A DNA stretch of 47,433 nt, from contig JAHHHF010000006.1 in the NCBI GenBank assembly GCA_019359495.1, positions 1-47,433 of the forward strand, read 5' to 3'. Below, piece after piece: positions 33,315-43,081 of this stretch. Below the pieces are notes generated by a model. That model worked only from the letters and a program-made list of their open reading frames with translations, was not told the origin of the DNA and searched no databases. Made by a program: the position numbers and the translations under genes. The DNA comes from Goleter apudmare HA4340-LM2. Lineage in GTDB: Bacteria > Cyanobacteriota > Cyanobacteriia > Cyanobacteriales > Nostocaceae. How positions within the stretch are numbered: the first letter of the stretch is position 1; each line of letters starts with the position of its first letter.

Positions 33315-35291
33315 CTAGGCAAACATGCCGTCAATAATACCGCGATAGCGTTCTGTGACAACATGTCGCCGAATTTTCAGTGTTTGTGTCATCAAGCCAT
33401 TTTCAATGGAAAACGGCTCTGGAATGAGTTTGAATGGACCAACGCGGTCATCCGCTCGGTAGCCTGGACGATTTTGCACTTCTCGATTCAGTTCTTTGCG
33501 AAATAAATCCTGGATTATTTTACTCTCCAGGTCTATTTTTTGACTGGATGCGTCGGTAACATTATCATCTTGTATATTTAAACTCAGGTTCTGAGCTTCT
33601 GCCCATTTTGCCAAGGCTTCAACATTGGGAACAATTAGAGCACCGATACTACGCTGATCTTGACCGACGAGCATGATTTGATCAACATAGGGCGATCGCA
33701 AACACGCATCTTCAATCGGTTGTGGTTCGATATTCTCCCCGTTGCTTAAGACAATCGTATCCTTGGCTCTCCCAGTCAGCACTAAGTCGTTCTGTGGCGT
33801 TACCCAACCCAAATCACCACTATCAAACCAACCTCCGGCGTCAATTGCTTTAGCTGTCGCTTCGGGATTTTGATAATAGCCTTGCATAATTTGCGGGCCT
33901 TTCAGCAATACTAAGCCCCGCTTGCCAGCTGGTAGAGGTATCTTTGTCTCAGGATCTACAATTTTAACTTCTGTACCGGGAATTGGTTGCCCGGATGAAC
34001 CAAGTAGGTTGCGCCAAGGACGCCGTGCATTAGTCACAGGAGAAGTCTCTGTTAAGCCATAACCCTGCAAAATATTAATCCCAATCTGCTCAAAAAAGCT
34101 ATCTATGTGTCGAGGAAGGGCACCACCACCGCTAATTACATGCTTGATTCTTCCTCCCGTTGCTTCCCGGACTTTAGCATAAACTAGCTTTTCTCCTAGT
34201 GCATGGAGGGGGAACAACACCGTGGCTAATATCCTGGCTCCTATGCGCTCAAGCGCTGAAGCTTCCAGATGATCTAAGCTCAATCCCTGAGCAGTACGCC
34301 GTGCTTTGATGTACACATCACTCATACCCAACAAAAAGTTAATTAGGCGTTGTTTGTTGGCTGGTTGTTCCCGGAACTGCTTTTGCACCCCTTCATAAAT
34401 TGATTCCCACAGCCGGGGTACAGCCACCATGTACTGGGGTTTGAATTCTTTCAAATCTCGTTTGACCGATCGCAAGTTAGTATAAACCTGCGTGCAGCCT
34501 TGAGAGAGTAAGAAATACTCACCACTGCGTTCGTAGCTGTGCCAAGTAGGGAGGATGCTTAAGACCACATCTCCTTTGTGTGGTTGCACTACTGACCCTA
34601 AGGTTGTTACTTGGTGCAACAAGTTACCATGAGAAAGCATCACGCCTTTGGGTTTACCTGTTGTCCCAGAGGTATAAATGAGAGTTGCCAAGGTGTTACG
34701 GTTTTGCTTGACTGGCTCAAAAGTATGGTTACTACCAATTTCGACTAACTGAGTAAAATTCACTACTTGCAGATTTTCTCCTGTCGGCGGTGTTTCATCT
34801 GAGAGTAAGACAATTAGTTGAATTGGTGGATTGTTGAGGCTACTCCGCAGTTTTTCCAGTGTCTTGATATCTTCAACTACCAGCACCGTACTACCACTAT
34901 TAGCGATGATAAACAGTAATTCTTCTCGTTCGGCTTGGGCACTCCGTACCGCATTCACCGCCCCAGCCGTCATAATACCTTGATCCGCAATGAACCACCG
35001 AGGACTATTATCAGCAATCAGGGAAATGCGATCGCCTACTTGGACTCCTAATTGCTGTAAACCAGCTGCAAAATGTTGAATTTGCTTTGCTAACTGAGCA
35101 TAAGTAATAAACACCTCTGGTTGAGCATGGGGGTTATGCAGGGCAACAGTATCACTAAATCGCTGGGCCGCTAATGGCCAAATTTCTGGTAGTGAATCTA
35201 CTTTGGTGTAATCTGCTAAACCCTGTAAGGCTTCGCGTTCTCTCTGTGTGATATTGGATAAAGCCGTAGCGGCAGGTTGGGTTGTTGACAT
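33315..35291 (-). CDS. aas: long-chain acyl-ACP/CoA synthetase (cyanobacterial Aas type)
   Basis: A 658-residue AMP-forming enzyme that activates free fatty acids with ATP and, in cyanobacteria, loads them onto acyl carrier protein for recycling. The ANL-family motifs are all present: TLIYTSGTTGKPKGVMLSH (about 207-225), the GYGLTETSP gate/AMP motif, GWFDSGDLGW, and the C-terminal GRAKDTIVLSNGENIEP. Length and N-terminus (VDSLPEIWPLAAQRFSDTVAL) fit the Aas group of cyanobacteria and plastids. Membrane association is expected from the family, although no clear helix is seen. The promoter should lie in 35292-35540. Confidence 0.9.
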   Translation of the reverse strand: MSTTQPAATALSNITQREREALQGLADYTKVDSLPEIWPLAAQRFSDTVALHNPHAQPEVFITYAQLAKQIQHFAAGLQQLGVQVGDRISLIADNSPRWFIADQGIMTAGAVNAVRSAQAEREELLFIIANSGSTVLVVEDIKTLEKLRSSLNNPPIQLIVLLSDETPPTGENLQVVNFTQLVEIGSNHTFEPVKQNRNTLATLIYTSGTTGKPKGVMLSHGNLLHQVTTLGSVVQPHKGDVVLSILPTWHSYERSGEYFLLSQGCTQVYTNLRSVKRDLKEFKPQYMVAVPRLWESIYEGVQKQFREQPANKQRLINFLLGMSDVYIKARRTAQGLSLDHLEASALERIGARILATVLFPLHALGEKLVYAKVREATGGRIKHVISGGGALPRHIDSFFEQIGINILQGYGLTETSPVTNARRPWRNLLGSSGQPIPGTEVKIVDPETKIPLPAGKRGLVLLKGPQIMQGYYQNPEATAKAIDAGGWFDSGDLGWVTPQNDLVLTGRAKDTIVLSNGENIEPQPIEDACLRSPYVDQIMLVGQDQRSIGALIVPNVEALAKWAEAQNLSLNIQDDNVTDASSQKIDLESKIIQDLFRKELNREVQNRPGYRADDRVGPFKLIPEPFSIENGLMTQTLKIRRHVVTERYRGIIDGMFA

Positions 35292-35443
35292 AACACATTA
35301 CCTAAAATATTTACTTTGATTTGCAATGATTTTGCTATGTAAGTTACAGTAAACTCCCTCTAGATACAAAATGTCCTCTTGGTATAGCATTTTGGGACAT
35401 TCAACAATATCTATTTACAAAAACTTATGATAGGATGCATTTG

Positions 35444-35468
35444 TACAATCTAAAAGTAATAGATTGTA
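35444..35468. promoter_or_regulatory. 9-bp inverted repeat upstream of aas and a small gene
   Basis: TACAATCTA-7 bases-TAGATTGTA, a perfect inverted repeat between the divergent aas gene and the small ORF at 35543. It is a candidate operator. Confidence 0.4.
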
Positions 35469-35542
35469 ATGTAATCAATGGCATGAATAATGCTTGTAGC
35501 TCACAACAGCGACCACCTAATTTGTCAAGGCGGTGATTACCT

Positions 35543-35788
35543 ATGGTTTTCAAGGATGCTGCATTACTGACCTTCATCAACGCGATCGCTTGTCTGACTT
35601 TCCCCAAGCTTTTATCAATGATTTTAGCTCCTAAATCCCAAGCCACTGAAGCATCGCTACAGGATTCTAGTCCAGAAATAGCCAGATTACCAATCACCAG
35701 TTTTCCCTATTGTACGGCTTACGTTTTGACTGGTAGTCAATCCTGTAGATTTAGTCCTCATTTCTGTGCTCAATGTTCCCCAAATTGA
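35543..35788 (+). CDS. small hydrophobic protein, paralogue 1
   Basis: An 81-residue ORF preceded by AAGGCGGTG. Its first 31 residues (FKDAALLTFINAIACLTFPK...) match 20 of 31 positions of the 44-residue protein at 36292, including LLT, NA-AC and PKLLS-ILA-K. They form one amphipathic or membrane helix. The tail beyond residue 35 has no counterpart in the paralogue and includes several Cys; it may be extra or read-through sequence. I do not know the family's function, but similarity between two neighbours argues that both are real. Confidence 0.65.
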   Translation: MVFKDAALLTFINAIACLTFPKLLSMILAPKSQATEASLQDSSPEIARLPITSFPYCTAYVLTGSQSCRFSPHFCAQCSPN

Positions 35789-36291
35789 AACGTTGTCCCA
35801 GAAATTTTGGCGTTGCTGAATGAAGGGATGAAAATTAAAAATTCAATCTCTCAAACTCTTACTCTCTGCGCCTCTGTCTTGAAAAGTTCAGAGAAGCTCC
35901 TGCGCTCCACGCCAGCTTGCACAAGTCGGGAAACCCGCCCAAGTAACTGGCTCGACTTTGCGCTGCGTTTCTGCATGAGACAAAAATCATCCCACTGACT
36001 CAGCAACGCCGAAATTTTGACTTTACGAGGGCTACTGTGTATACACAAGTCGGTAAAACCTACCTTCAGCCTGGGATTGAAAATCCCAGTCTCACAGCAT
36101 AAATCCATTAATTGCTTAAAGCTAAACGCATTGAATGAGTTTAAGTTTTAAGTTGGAAAATTATTTTCCAACTATTGACTTTTCTTATAGTAATTAAAAG
36201 ATATTCAAAACTCTAAATGTAGTCACTCACACAGTTTGTGATCAAAACTAGAAAATAGAGTCAAAAATTGTCGTCACATAGGAGGTGGTCT

Positions 36292-36426
36292 ATGAGTTTC
36301 ATAGATGCAGTCTTATTAACCCTACTCAACGCTGTTGCTTGCGTTGCTATGCCCAAGCTACTGTCTTTAATTTTGGCGGACAAGACCGAAAACAAAAGAA
36401 GTATGCCTCCAGATTTTAGCATGTAA
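36292..36426 (+). CDS. small hydrophobic protein, paralogue 2
   Basis: A 44-residue protein with a near-perfect ribosome site (AGGAGGTG). It has a helix of about 28 residues beginning FIDAVLLTLLNAVACVAMPK, then a short charged tail (ADKTENKRSMPPDFSM). It is paralogous to the ORF at 35543, 500 bases upstream. The conserved Asp near the start, Asn-Ala, Ala-Cys and Pro-Lys positions look functional. It is probably membrane-associated; the role is unknown. Confidence 0.7.
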   Translation: MSFIDAVLLTLLNAVACVAMPKLLSLILADKTENKRSMPPDFSM

Positions 36427-36469
36427 TCACAAAAGTTAACCAAGAAAATTCCCAGTTTTCTCTAGTACA

Positions 36470-36650
36470 GCACGGTGAAAATAGCGCAAAGTTGAGCCAG
36501 TCTGTTGGGCGGGTTTCCCGCAGGGTACGGACTGGCGTCAACTGGCGTTAGCGGTGTCGGTTTCCGTCCCGCCAAACTCTGTAAGAGAAACCACCCATGC
36601 CAAATCAGCGAAACGCTGGCGCTTTATTCATTTTGAATTTTGAATTCACG
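36470..36650. repeat. cluster of small dispersed repeats
   Basis: GC-rich palindromic units (GGGCGGGTTTCCCGC, GACTGGCGTCAACTGGCG, GCGAAACGCTGGCGC) and a heptamer-type AATTTTGAATT tract lie downstream of recQ. Similar text is found at 35890-35960. No gene is seen here. Confidence 0.5.
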
Positions 36651-36700
36651 GCGGTACTAGTCTCTTTCATCGGGGGTAAATTCACCCTTTTAGAGAGACA

Positions 36701-38857
36701 TCACCGACGATTTTCGCGCCGCCATTTCCCTCTAACTAGGCGAATTTCATCATAGGTGTAACTGTCACCCAGTTGTTCTTTAATTGGTGTCAACGAGATA
36801 TCACCAAGTACTTCTAGAACTTGCCAAATTTTTTGTTGGCGTTCTAGAGGAACCAACTGATTTAAATCTACAGGCTGATTTTTCTCGATTAAATCTGCCA
36901 GGTGGCGGATGATTGTAGTAGGGCGAATATTGCGTTTTTGAGCAATTTCATGAACGCTCAAACCTTGTTGATGTAACTGGAATGTCAAAATTTCCGTGTC
37001 AGAAGGTAAGCCATGAAAGAATGCAGAATTATCCTGTGGATCTAGTACACCCTGTTCTTGACGGTAGGCGCGAATTTCTGCAAGGAATTTTTCACCATAT
37101 TGGGAAAGCTTGTGACTACCGACGCCAGAAAGTTTACCAAACTCGGTGAGAGTTTTTGGTTGTACCTGGGTCATTAATTTCAGGGTAGAATCTGGAAAGA
37201 CAACGTAGGGTGGCACAGACTGTTCATCAGCTAGTTTTTTACGCAGCGATCGCAACTTCTGCAAGAGAATTTCCATCTCTGCTGCTTTTGCATTTCCCTC
37301 TTCCCAGGTAATTTTTTGTGCTACTGGAACAGCCACAGAAACTGTGCGTTGTCGGCGCATAACTTCCCAACTCAAGGCGTTGAGTTTTAGAACTGAATAA
37401 CCATCGCTGGTTTGTTCTAGCAAGCCTTGATGTAAAAGCGATCGCCCCAACATTCGCCATTCATCAACAGTTCTATCTTTACCAATACCATAGGTAGAAA
37501 GTTGATCATGTTGATTGAGGGTAATTTTTTGGTTTTTTGCTCCCCGCAACACATCAATAATGTGTAGCATCCCAAATCTTTCTTTACAACGCGCCACACA
37601 AGATAAAAACTTCATCGCTTCAATTGTCCAATCTTCCACTGGTTTGGGATAACGACAATTGTCACAGTTACCGCAATTCCCCGCAAACCTTTCCCCAAAA
37701 TAACCCAGTTGAATTGTCCGCCGACAGTCTGTCCCCTCGGCATAATCTATCATTTGCCGTAATTGTTGTTTGGCAATCAACTGTTCTTGGGGGTCAGTTT
37801 TTTGCTCAATACTCCATTCAATAGTTTTTATATCACCAAAACTAAAAAATATAGAGCAGCGAGAAGATTCACCATCTCTACCCGCCCGCCCTGATTCTTG
37901 ATAGTAACTTTCCAAATTACGGGGAATATCAAAATGGACTACTAACCGCACATCTGGTTTATTAATTCCCATACCAAAGGCAATCGTAGCGACAATCACA
38001 CGCACATCATCTCGGATAAAGCGAGTTTGATTTTGGCTGCGTTCTTCGTCATTTAATCCGGCATGATAGGGTAAAGCAGCAATTTTATGATTTTGTAATT
38101 TAAAAGTTAGTTCATCAACTTTTTTACGAGTCAAGCAATAAACAATGACAGAACCTTCTGATTCTCGTATTAATTCTAATAACTCAGCGTAAGCAGATTT
38201 AGTCTTGGCGCGGACTTCATAATAAAGGTTTTGGCGGTTAAAGCTGGTAATGTGGATACTCGGCTGCTTTAACCCTAGTTGCTGAATAATATCACCACGG
38301 ACGCGGTCTGTAGCGGTGGCGGTGAGGGCGATGGTGGGTATATTAGTGTAGCGTTTGCGTAATGACTTGAGTTGACGGTACTCTGGGCGAAAATCGTGTC
38401 CCCACTCCGAGACACAGTGCGCTTCATCAATGGCAAAGCTAGAAATGCCAACTTGGTGATGGACTAAATCTAAAAACGGTAGAAACCTTTCACTGAGAAG
38501 ACGTTCTGGAGCGACATACAGTAATTTTACCCTACCGTTGAGAATAGCTTCTTCCCGCGATCGCACTTTATAAGCATTGAGACTGCTATTGAGGAATGTG
38601 GCGCTAATATTATTATTTCGTAACCCTTCCACTTGGTCTTGCATCAAAGCAATTAGCGGCGACACCACCACCGTTAAACCTTTTTTCAGCAATGCAGGTA
38701 ATTGAAAGCACAGAGATTTACCGCCACCCGTAGGCATCACCACCAGTAAATCTCGATTTTGCAGCGCATCTTCGATAATTTGCCTCTGTCCAGGGCGGAA
38801 TCTGTCGTAACCAAAGTGATATTTTAGCGCTTGTTCGAGATTGGGATACTGAAGCAT
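36701..38857 (-). CDS. recQ: ATP-dependent DNA helicase RecQ
   Basis: A 718-residue 3'-5' helicase for recombination and fork repair. The helicase core shows FRPGQRQIIEDAL (motif 0), MPTGGGKS (Walker A), IDEAHCVSEWGHDFRPEY (DEAH and the aromatic-rich loop), ALTATAT, VATIAFGMGINKPDVRLVVH and QESGRAGRDGE. The RecQ C-terminal zinc site follows (C.......GNCDNC), then the winged helix, then an HRDC domain (about 560-610). A C-terminal helix-turn-helix-like extension (LHQQGLSVHEIAQKRNIRPT) is as in many bacterial RecQ proteins. The gene is divergent from the DUF427 gene. Confidence 0.95.
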   Translation of the reverse strand: MLQYPNLEQALKYHFGYDRFRPGQRQIIEDALQNRDLLVVMPTGGGKSLCFQLPALLKKGLTVVVSPLIALMQDQVEGLRNNNISATFLNSSLNAYKVRSREEAILNGRVKLLYVAPERLLSERFLPFLDLVHHQVGISSFAIDEAHCVSEWGHDFRPEYRQLKSLRKRYTNIPTIALTATATDRVRGDIIQQLGLKQPSIHITSFNRQNLYYEVRAKTKSAYAELLELIRESEGSVIVYCLTRKKVDELTFKLQNHKIAALPYHAGLNDEERSQNQTRFIRDDVRVIVATIAFGMGINKPDVRLVVHFDIPRNLESYYQESGRAGRDGESSRCSIFFSFGDIKTIEWSIEQKTDPQEQLIAKQQLRQMIDYAEGTDCRRTIQLGYFGERFAGNCGNCDNCRYPKPVEDWTIEAMKFLSCVARCKERFGMLHIIDVLRGAKNQKITLNQHDQLSTYGIGKDRTVDEWRMLGRSLLHQGLLEQTSDGYSVLKLNALSWEVMRRQRTVSVAVPVAQKITWEEGNAKAAEMEILLQKLRSLRKKLADEQSVPPYVVFPDSTLKLMTQVQPKTLTEFGKLSGVGSHKLSQYGEKFLAEIRAYRQEQGVLDPQDNSAFFHGLPSDTEILTFQLHQQGLSVHEIAQKRNIRPTTIIRHLADLIEKNQPVDLNQLVPLERQQKIWQVLEVLGDISLTPIKEQLGDSYTYDEIRLVRGKWRRENRR

Positions 38858-38939
38858 AACTGACTATCTTTTGGGGCAAGTCACTTGCTTGCCATCCGCA
38901 TCATAATGTTATGTGTAAAGTTTAATCGCAAATTTACTT

Positions 38940-39224
38940 ATGCCGAAAGCAATTTGGAACGGAGTTATTTTAGCCGAGAGCGATCGTACTGTAGTAGTGG
39001 AAGGCAACCATTACTTCCCCGCAGACGCCATTAACAAGCAATACTTTCAGGATAGTAACACTCACACTACTTGCCCTTGGAAAGGTGTTGCCAGTTACTA
39101 TACTATCGAAGTTGATGGGCAAGTCAACAAAGATGCTGCTTGGTACTATCCCAGCGCTAAGGACAAAGCCAAGAATATTGAAGGCTATGTCGCTTTTTGG
39201 CGGGGTGTGAAAGTCGAGGCGTAG
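38940..39224 (+). CDS. DUF427 domain protein
   Basis: A 94-residue beta-rich protein of the DUF427 family (MPKAIWNGVILAESDRTVVV, EGNHYFPADAI, TTCPWKGVASYYTIEVDG, AAWYYPSAKDKAKNIEGYVAF). The conserved CPWKG and WYYP motifs are intact. It is common in cyanobacteria and actinobacteria; its biochemical role is not established. It is divergent from recQ with a promoter gap of 82 bases. Confidence 0.9.
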   Translation: MPKAIWNGVILAESDRTVVVEGNHYFPADAINKQYFQDSNTHTTCPWKGVASYYTIEVDGQVNKDAAWYYPSAKDKAKNIEGYVAFWRGVKVEA

Positions 39225-39315
39225 GAAACTGTTACCTGTTCCCCGTTTCTTATTCCCTTCTTCTAAGATACAAGGGTGTATTGTCGCGCAGCACAATGCA
39301 CCGTCAAGAATTCTA

Positions 39316-39343
39316 GGTGCGTTAGCCTACGACATAACACACC
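39316..39343. repeat. dispersed hairpin repeat
   Basis: GGTGCGTTA-GCCTACGACA-TAACACACC forms a 9-bp stem with one mismatch. A part of the same sequence (GCCTACGACATAACA) recurs near 40634, so it is a repeat family. It may also end transcription after the DUF427 gene. Confidence 0.5.
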
Positions 39344-39367
39344 CTTCAGACTGGGAGATAGACAAGA

Positions 39368-40000
39368 ATGGTCAGCAGCCTTAAAGAACTCTTAGAAGAC
39401 TCAGAACTTGCTCATATTGATGACCCAGAAGAAAAATTTGTCACTAGTAGCGTAAGTTGGCAAATGTATGAAGCGTTACTAGCCAAACTAGAAGATAACT
39501 CTCATTACCGTATCACCTACTTAGATGAAATCTTAGAAATTGTGTCACCGTCTATCAGACATGAAAATATCAAAAAACGTTTGGCTATTTTCACAGAACG
39601 CTATCTCTACTCTCAGCGAATTCGATTCAGCCCTATGGGGAGTTCTACTATTAAAAAACAACTCGGACAAGCTGGGGCTGAACCAGATGAATGCTATTGC
39701 ATTGGTGAGAAAAAAGATATTCCAGACTTAGTGATCGAAGTGATCATCACAAGTGGTAGCCTTGACAAGCTAAAAATTTATCATCGCCTGGGAGTTGCTG
39801 AGGTTTGGGTTTGGCAAATTAATCGCCTCAAACTTTACCATCTGCGCGAAGAAATACCATCTGAGTTTGTAGATACCCACAGATATGAACAAATTATTTC
39901 GAGTGAGTTTTTGCCGAAATTAGACATTGCTTTATTGGAACGATGCACCCAGATTTCAGACGACATTCAAGCGATTGACGAATTTGAACAAGGTATGTAA
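39368..40000 (+). CDS. Uma2-family (DUF820) putative endonuclease
   Basis: A 210-residue protein of the Uma2/DUF820 family, a PD-(D/E)XK nuclease fold expanded in cyanobacteria. It has the conserved SVSWQMYEALLA start, RITYLDEILEIVSPS, H-E near residue 59, EPDECYCIGEK (about 116-126), PDLVIEVIITS (about 129-139, the PD...E part of the active site), KLKIYHRLGVAEVWVW and the final SEFLPKLDIALLE. The fold is confident; no substrate is known and activity is inferred. Confidence 0.88.
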   Translation: MVSSLKELLEDSELAHIDDPEEKFVTSSVSWQMYEALLAKLEDNSHYRITYLDEILEIVSPSIRHENIKKRLAIFTERYLYSQRIRFSPMGSSTIKKQLGQAGAEPDECYCIGEKKDIPDLVIEVIITSGSLDKLKIYHRLGVAEVWVWQINRLKLYHLREEIPSEFVDTHRYEQIISSEFLPKLDIALLERCTQISDDIQAIDEFEQGM

Positions 40001-40033
40001 ATCTTCTTTGCTGTAGCTTGTTTGTGCAAGCGA

Positions 40034-40501
40034 TTACAGCCCGTAGAAATCCTCATCTAGGATCTGCTCAACCGAAAAAGGACAAACCATTGGATATTCG
40101 CTTTCCTCAGGGACACGAACCCCAAATTTAGCCAGCTTACCTTCTTTTATCGCCAGCTTTCGACCATCTGGATAAGCTTTTTCTATTGCTTCTACCAAAA
40201 AACTTTTGAGAGAAGGAGTATCTAACAAATTATTCATAACTCGTTGACGATGTTCAAGTACTGAAGCATACCAACTTCCTTTCATTGTATCGGGTATATC
40301 ATATTGAACCATTAACTTTAGTAAATGCGCTAACAAAATAGTTAAATTGCTCTTTAAAGCATTTTTCTCTGCCCTACCCAAATCAACTAACTCCTCAATC
40401 AAATGCTCAATGTCGATCGACTCAAATTCACGATTTCGTAACTGTTGAATCGTTTGTGCAATCCAATATTGCAAATCCTGATCATATAAATTATTAGACA
40501 T
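40034..40501 (-). CDS. DUF29 family protein
   Basis: A 155-residue helical protein of the cyanobacteria-rich DUF29 family (LYDQDLQYWIAQTIQQLRNREFESID, then IEHLIEELVDLGRAEKNAL, then LLAHLLKLMVQ, and VCPFSVEQILDEDFYG at the end). Its function is unknown. It is convergent with the Uma2 gene. Confidence 0.88.
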   Translation of the reverse strand: MSNNLYDQDLQYWIAQTIQQLRNREFESIDIEHLIEELVDLGRAEKNALKSNLTILLAHLLKLMVQYDIPDTMKGSWYASVLEHRQRVMNNLLDTPSLKSFLVEAIEKAYPDGRKLAIKEGKLAKFGVRVPEESEYPMVCPFSVEQILDEDFYGL

Positions 40502-41726
40502 TCTTCAGATTAACTCCGTTTGGTTTCAATAATATTTCTACATCATTAGGAAAAAGACAATCGTCAGTTATTGACAGTGCGGTTGTCTTGAAAAATAGCT
40601 TTTCCGGAAACCGGACAACGCTTTTTCCGCAGCCTACGACATAACATGCCACTACAGATATTTTATATTTCTTCATATCTTGTTGTCTCACTAGAAACGC
40701 TTCAGTATGCAGTAAAGTTGCGCGATGATGACTGAAAATCAATTGCATATAGCAGTTCCCGGTTAAGTGAGGTGCAGAACCAATATTTTTAAACGCTCCA
40801 GGGGCGCAGAGTCAAACGCAGAGTGACGCGGAGATTAGGAAACGCTATATACAGCCAAACTGCTGTCTGTAATCACGCTCTTATTAACATCACATGGGCT
40901 ATTTATTCTGCTTGTGGCATAGCTTCATATCCGGTTTCCAGGGATAAAAATTATTAAGACTGACAGCAATATTTTTCCCTTATGTGGCGACTCTAATTTC
41001 GTCTACTCTTAAGGCATTTTTCCCCTTCTTTCTTCCCCCAAAGGTATTGGGTCTGCCAGTAGTTTAGCAGCTTCATTCTGCCATTGGAATTATCAGGAAA
41101 TTCTATAAGTGACATAGGTTTTTTAACCGACTTAAAATTTAGCAATGTAAACTTTTACTCTTGATCACAAAGTACAACTTTTTGTGAATTCGGTATCATA
41201 TGTAACAATATTATTTTTAATTCAATCTTAGTATACTTAGTCACATTAAATAAATATTACATTCTTGATCCCAACAAGCAGTCTAGTCATAAAAACTAAC
41301 TTTCTAGAATGTTTATAGACAGCCAAGCCCAAAATAAACCAAAAAAATCATGAGCAGAGTACATCAATAAAAATACGATTTACAATTAATTATTAACTAC
41401 TAATTTAGTACTGAAATTTGCCTATAATCATAGTCAAATCTCTTATCATTTCTACATCTTTTAGATTGTCAATGCATCAATAACGCTGCTAAATATAAGT
41501 TAACTGCATACCAGCATTAGATACAAATATAGCCATTTATGTATAAATAAATTAAATATAAACACGTAGCTAAAAGAGATATTTCTTGTAGCAGATAGAT
41601 AAAAAAAAATTGACATATTAAATTAAAATAAATATTAATCAAAGTTCCTAAATCTTTTCGGTAAAAGTGCTAGACGCAAGTTTTACAGACGCTTGATACC
41701 TTTTTACAATCAGCAACATACAAACT
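40502..41726. other. long intergenic region, no gene supported
   Basis: About 40502-40750 has an open minus-strand frame that overlaps the DUF29 start and contains a dispersed-repeat fragment; I do not accept it as a gene. From 40750 the sequence becomes progressively AT-rich up to the glycosyltransferase gene, as in a long regulated promoter or 5' leader. CTCTTAAGGCATTTTTCCCC near 41007 and many TATAAT-like hexamers are present, but no site can be singled out. Confidence 0.4.
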
Positions 41727-42995
41727 ATGAACGCTACCACTGAAAAACGCATCGCCTTGATTTCAGTTCACGGAGACCCGGCAGTTGAAATTGGGAAAGA
41801 AGAAGCTGGAGGACAAAATGTCTATGTCCGTCAAGTGGGTGAAGCACTAGCGCAGCTAGGATGGCAAGTTGATATGTTTACTCGTAAAGTGAGTGAGGCG
41901 CAAGACACCATTGTTCAACACAACCAAAATTGTCGAACTATTCGTTTCAAAGCTGGTCCCTTAGAGTTTGTACCAAGAGACAATCTTTTTACCTATCTGC
42001 CAGAATTTGTGGAAAATCTTCTGAAATTTCAGAAAGAAAACGGCATTAGATATCAGTTAGTTCACACAAACTATTGGCACTCTAGCTGGGTAGGAATGCA
42101 GTTAAAGACTATTCAAAAAAGCAAGCAAGTTCACACCTACCACTCATTAGGAGCAGTCAAGTACAACACAATAGAAAAAATTCCTCTAGTTGCTAGTCAG
42201 CGATTAGCAGTAGAAAAAGAAGTGTTGGAAACAGCAGAAAGAATTGTAGCAACGAGTCCTCAAGAGCAACAACATATGCGATCGCTCGTTTCCACGAAAG
42301 GCAATATCGACATTATTCCCTGTGGTACAGATATTCGGCGCTTTGGCTCAGTTGAGAGAACCGCAGCGAGAACAGAGTTAGGAATTAATCCAGAAGACAA
42401 AGTTGTTTTATATGTGGGACGTTTTGACCCGCGCAAAGGCATAGAAACCTTAGTCCGTGCTGTGCGAGAATCTAAGTTGTACGGGTCAAAAAATCTCAAG
42501 CTAATTATCGGTGGTGGTAGCACACCCGGAAACAGCGATGGTATTGAGCGCGATCGCATCGAGGGTATCATTCAGGAATTAGGGATGAGCGACTTTACCA
42601 GCTTACCCGGTCGTCTCAGCCAAGAAATTCTACCCACTTACTACGCTGCGGCTGATGTTTGCGTTGTTCCTAGCCACTATGAACCCTTTGGACTCGTAGC
42701 TATCGAAGCTATGGCCAGTGGGACACCAGTGGTTGCTAGTGATGTCGGCGGACTCCAGTTTACCGTGGTTGATGAAGAAACTGGTTTACTAGCGCCACCA
42801 CAAAATGTCATAGCCTTTGCAAAAGCCATTGACCGCATTCTCTCCAATCCTGAATGGCGAGATCAACTAGGTAAAGCTGGGAGAAAACGCGTCATCGAAA
42901 ACTTCAGTTGGGATGGTGTAGCTCATCAACTAAGTGAACTTTACACCCAATTGTTGCAACAAACAGCTAAAGAACCTGTATTAGCCACTAAGTAA
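41727..42995 (+). CDS. GT4 glycosyltransferase, sucrose-phosphate-synthase-like
   Basis: A 422-residue GT-B retaining glycosyltransferase of family GT4. The N-terminal nucleotide/acceptor loop is EEAGGQNVYVRQVGEALAQLGW (about 26-47). The C-terminal donor site is VLYVGRFDPRKGIETLV ... SHYEPFGLVAIEAMASGTPVVASDVGG, with the ExFGLxxxE Glu. The N-terminal start HGDPA, the GGQNVYV loop and the length resemble the short single-domain sucrose-phosphate synthases of filamentous cyanobacteria. However, related GT4 enzymes share these motifs, so the sugar donor and acceptor are not certain. The gene is preceded by a long AT-rich leader and followed by a terminator. Confidence 0.8.
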   Translation: MNATTEKRIALISVHGDPAVEIGKEEAGGQNVYVRQVGEALAQLGWQVDMFTRKVSEAQDTIVQHNQNCRTIRFKAGPLEFVPRDNLFTYLPEFVENLLKFQKENGIRYQLVHTNYWHSSWVGMQLKTIQKSKQVHTYHSLGAVKYNTIEKIPLVASQRLAVEKEVLETAERIVATSPQEQQHMRSLVSTKGNIDIIPCGTDIRRFGSVERTAARTELGINPEDKVVLYVGRFDPRKGIETLVRAVRESKLYGSKNLKLIIGGGSTPGNSDGIERDRIEGIIQELGMSDFTSLPGRLSQEILPTYYAAADVCVVPSHYEPFGLVAIEAMASGTPVVASDVGGLQFTVVDEETGLLAPPQNVIAFAKAIDRILSNPEWRDQLGKAGRKRVIENFSWDGVAHQLSELYTQLLQQTAKEPVLATK

Positions 42996-43040
42996 TTTGC
43001 TGTGGAATCAGCAATTGGGATTGAGTAACACATAATAATC

Positions 43041-43081
43041 AGTCCGCCAGGGAATTTATTCTCTAGCGGACTGGAATTTTT
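43041..43081 (+). terminator. terminator of the glycosyltransferase gene
   Basis: AGTCCGC (43041-43047) pairs with GCGGACT (43066-43072), with further pairing GAAT/ATTC inside and AATTTTT after it. It lies 46 bases past the stop codon. Confidence 0.75.

Noticed and set aside
35807-35998. Plus-strand frame MALLNEGMKIKNSI... and its minus-strand counterpart
   Set aside because: The composition is that of intergenic dispersed repeats (text such as CGGGAAACCCGCCCAAG), with no conserved features.
40494-40748. Minus-strand 84-codon frame overlapping the DUF29 start
   Set aside because: It contains part of a dispersed hairpin repeat, overlaps the DUF29 gene by 8 bases and has no recognisable family or ribosome site.
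41140-41260. Possible NtcA site (GTATCATATGTAAC) upstream of the glycosyltransferase
   Set aside because: It does not fit GTA-N8-TAC, and no well-placed -10 element supports it.
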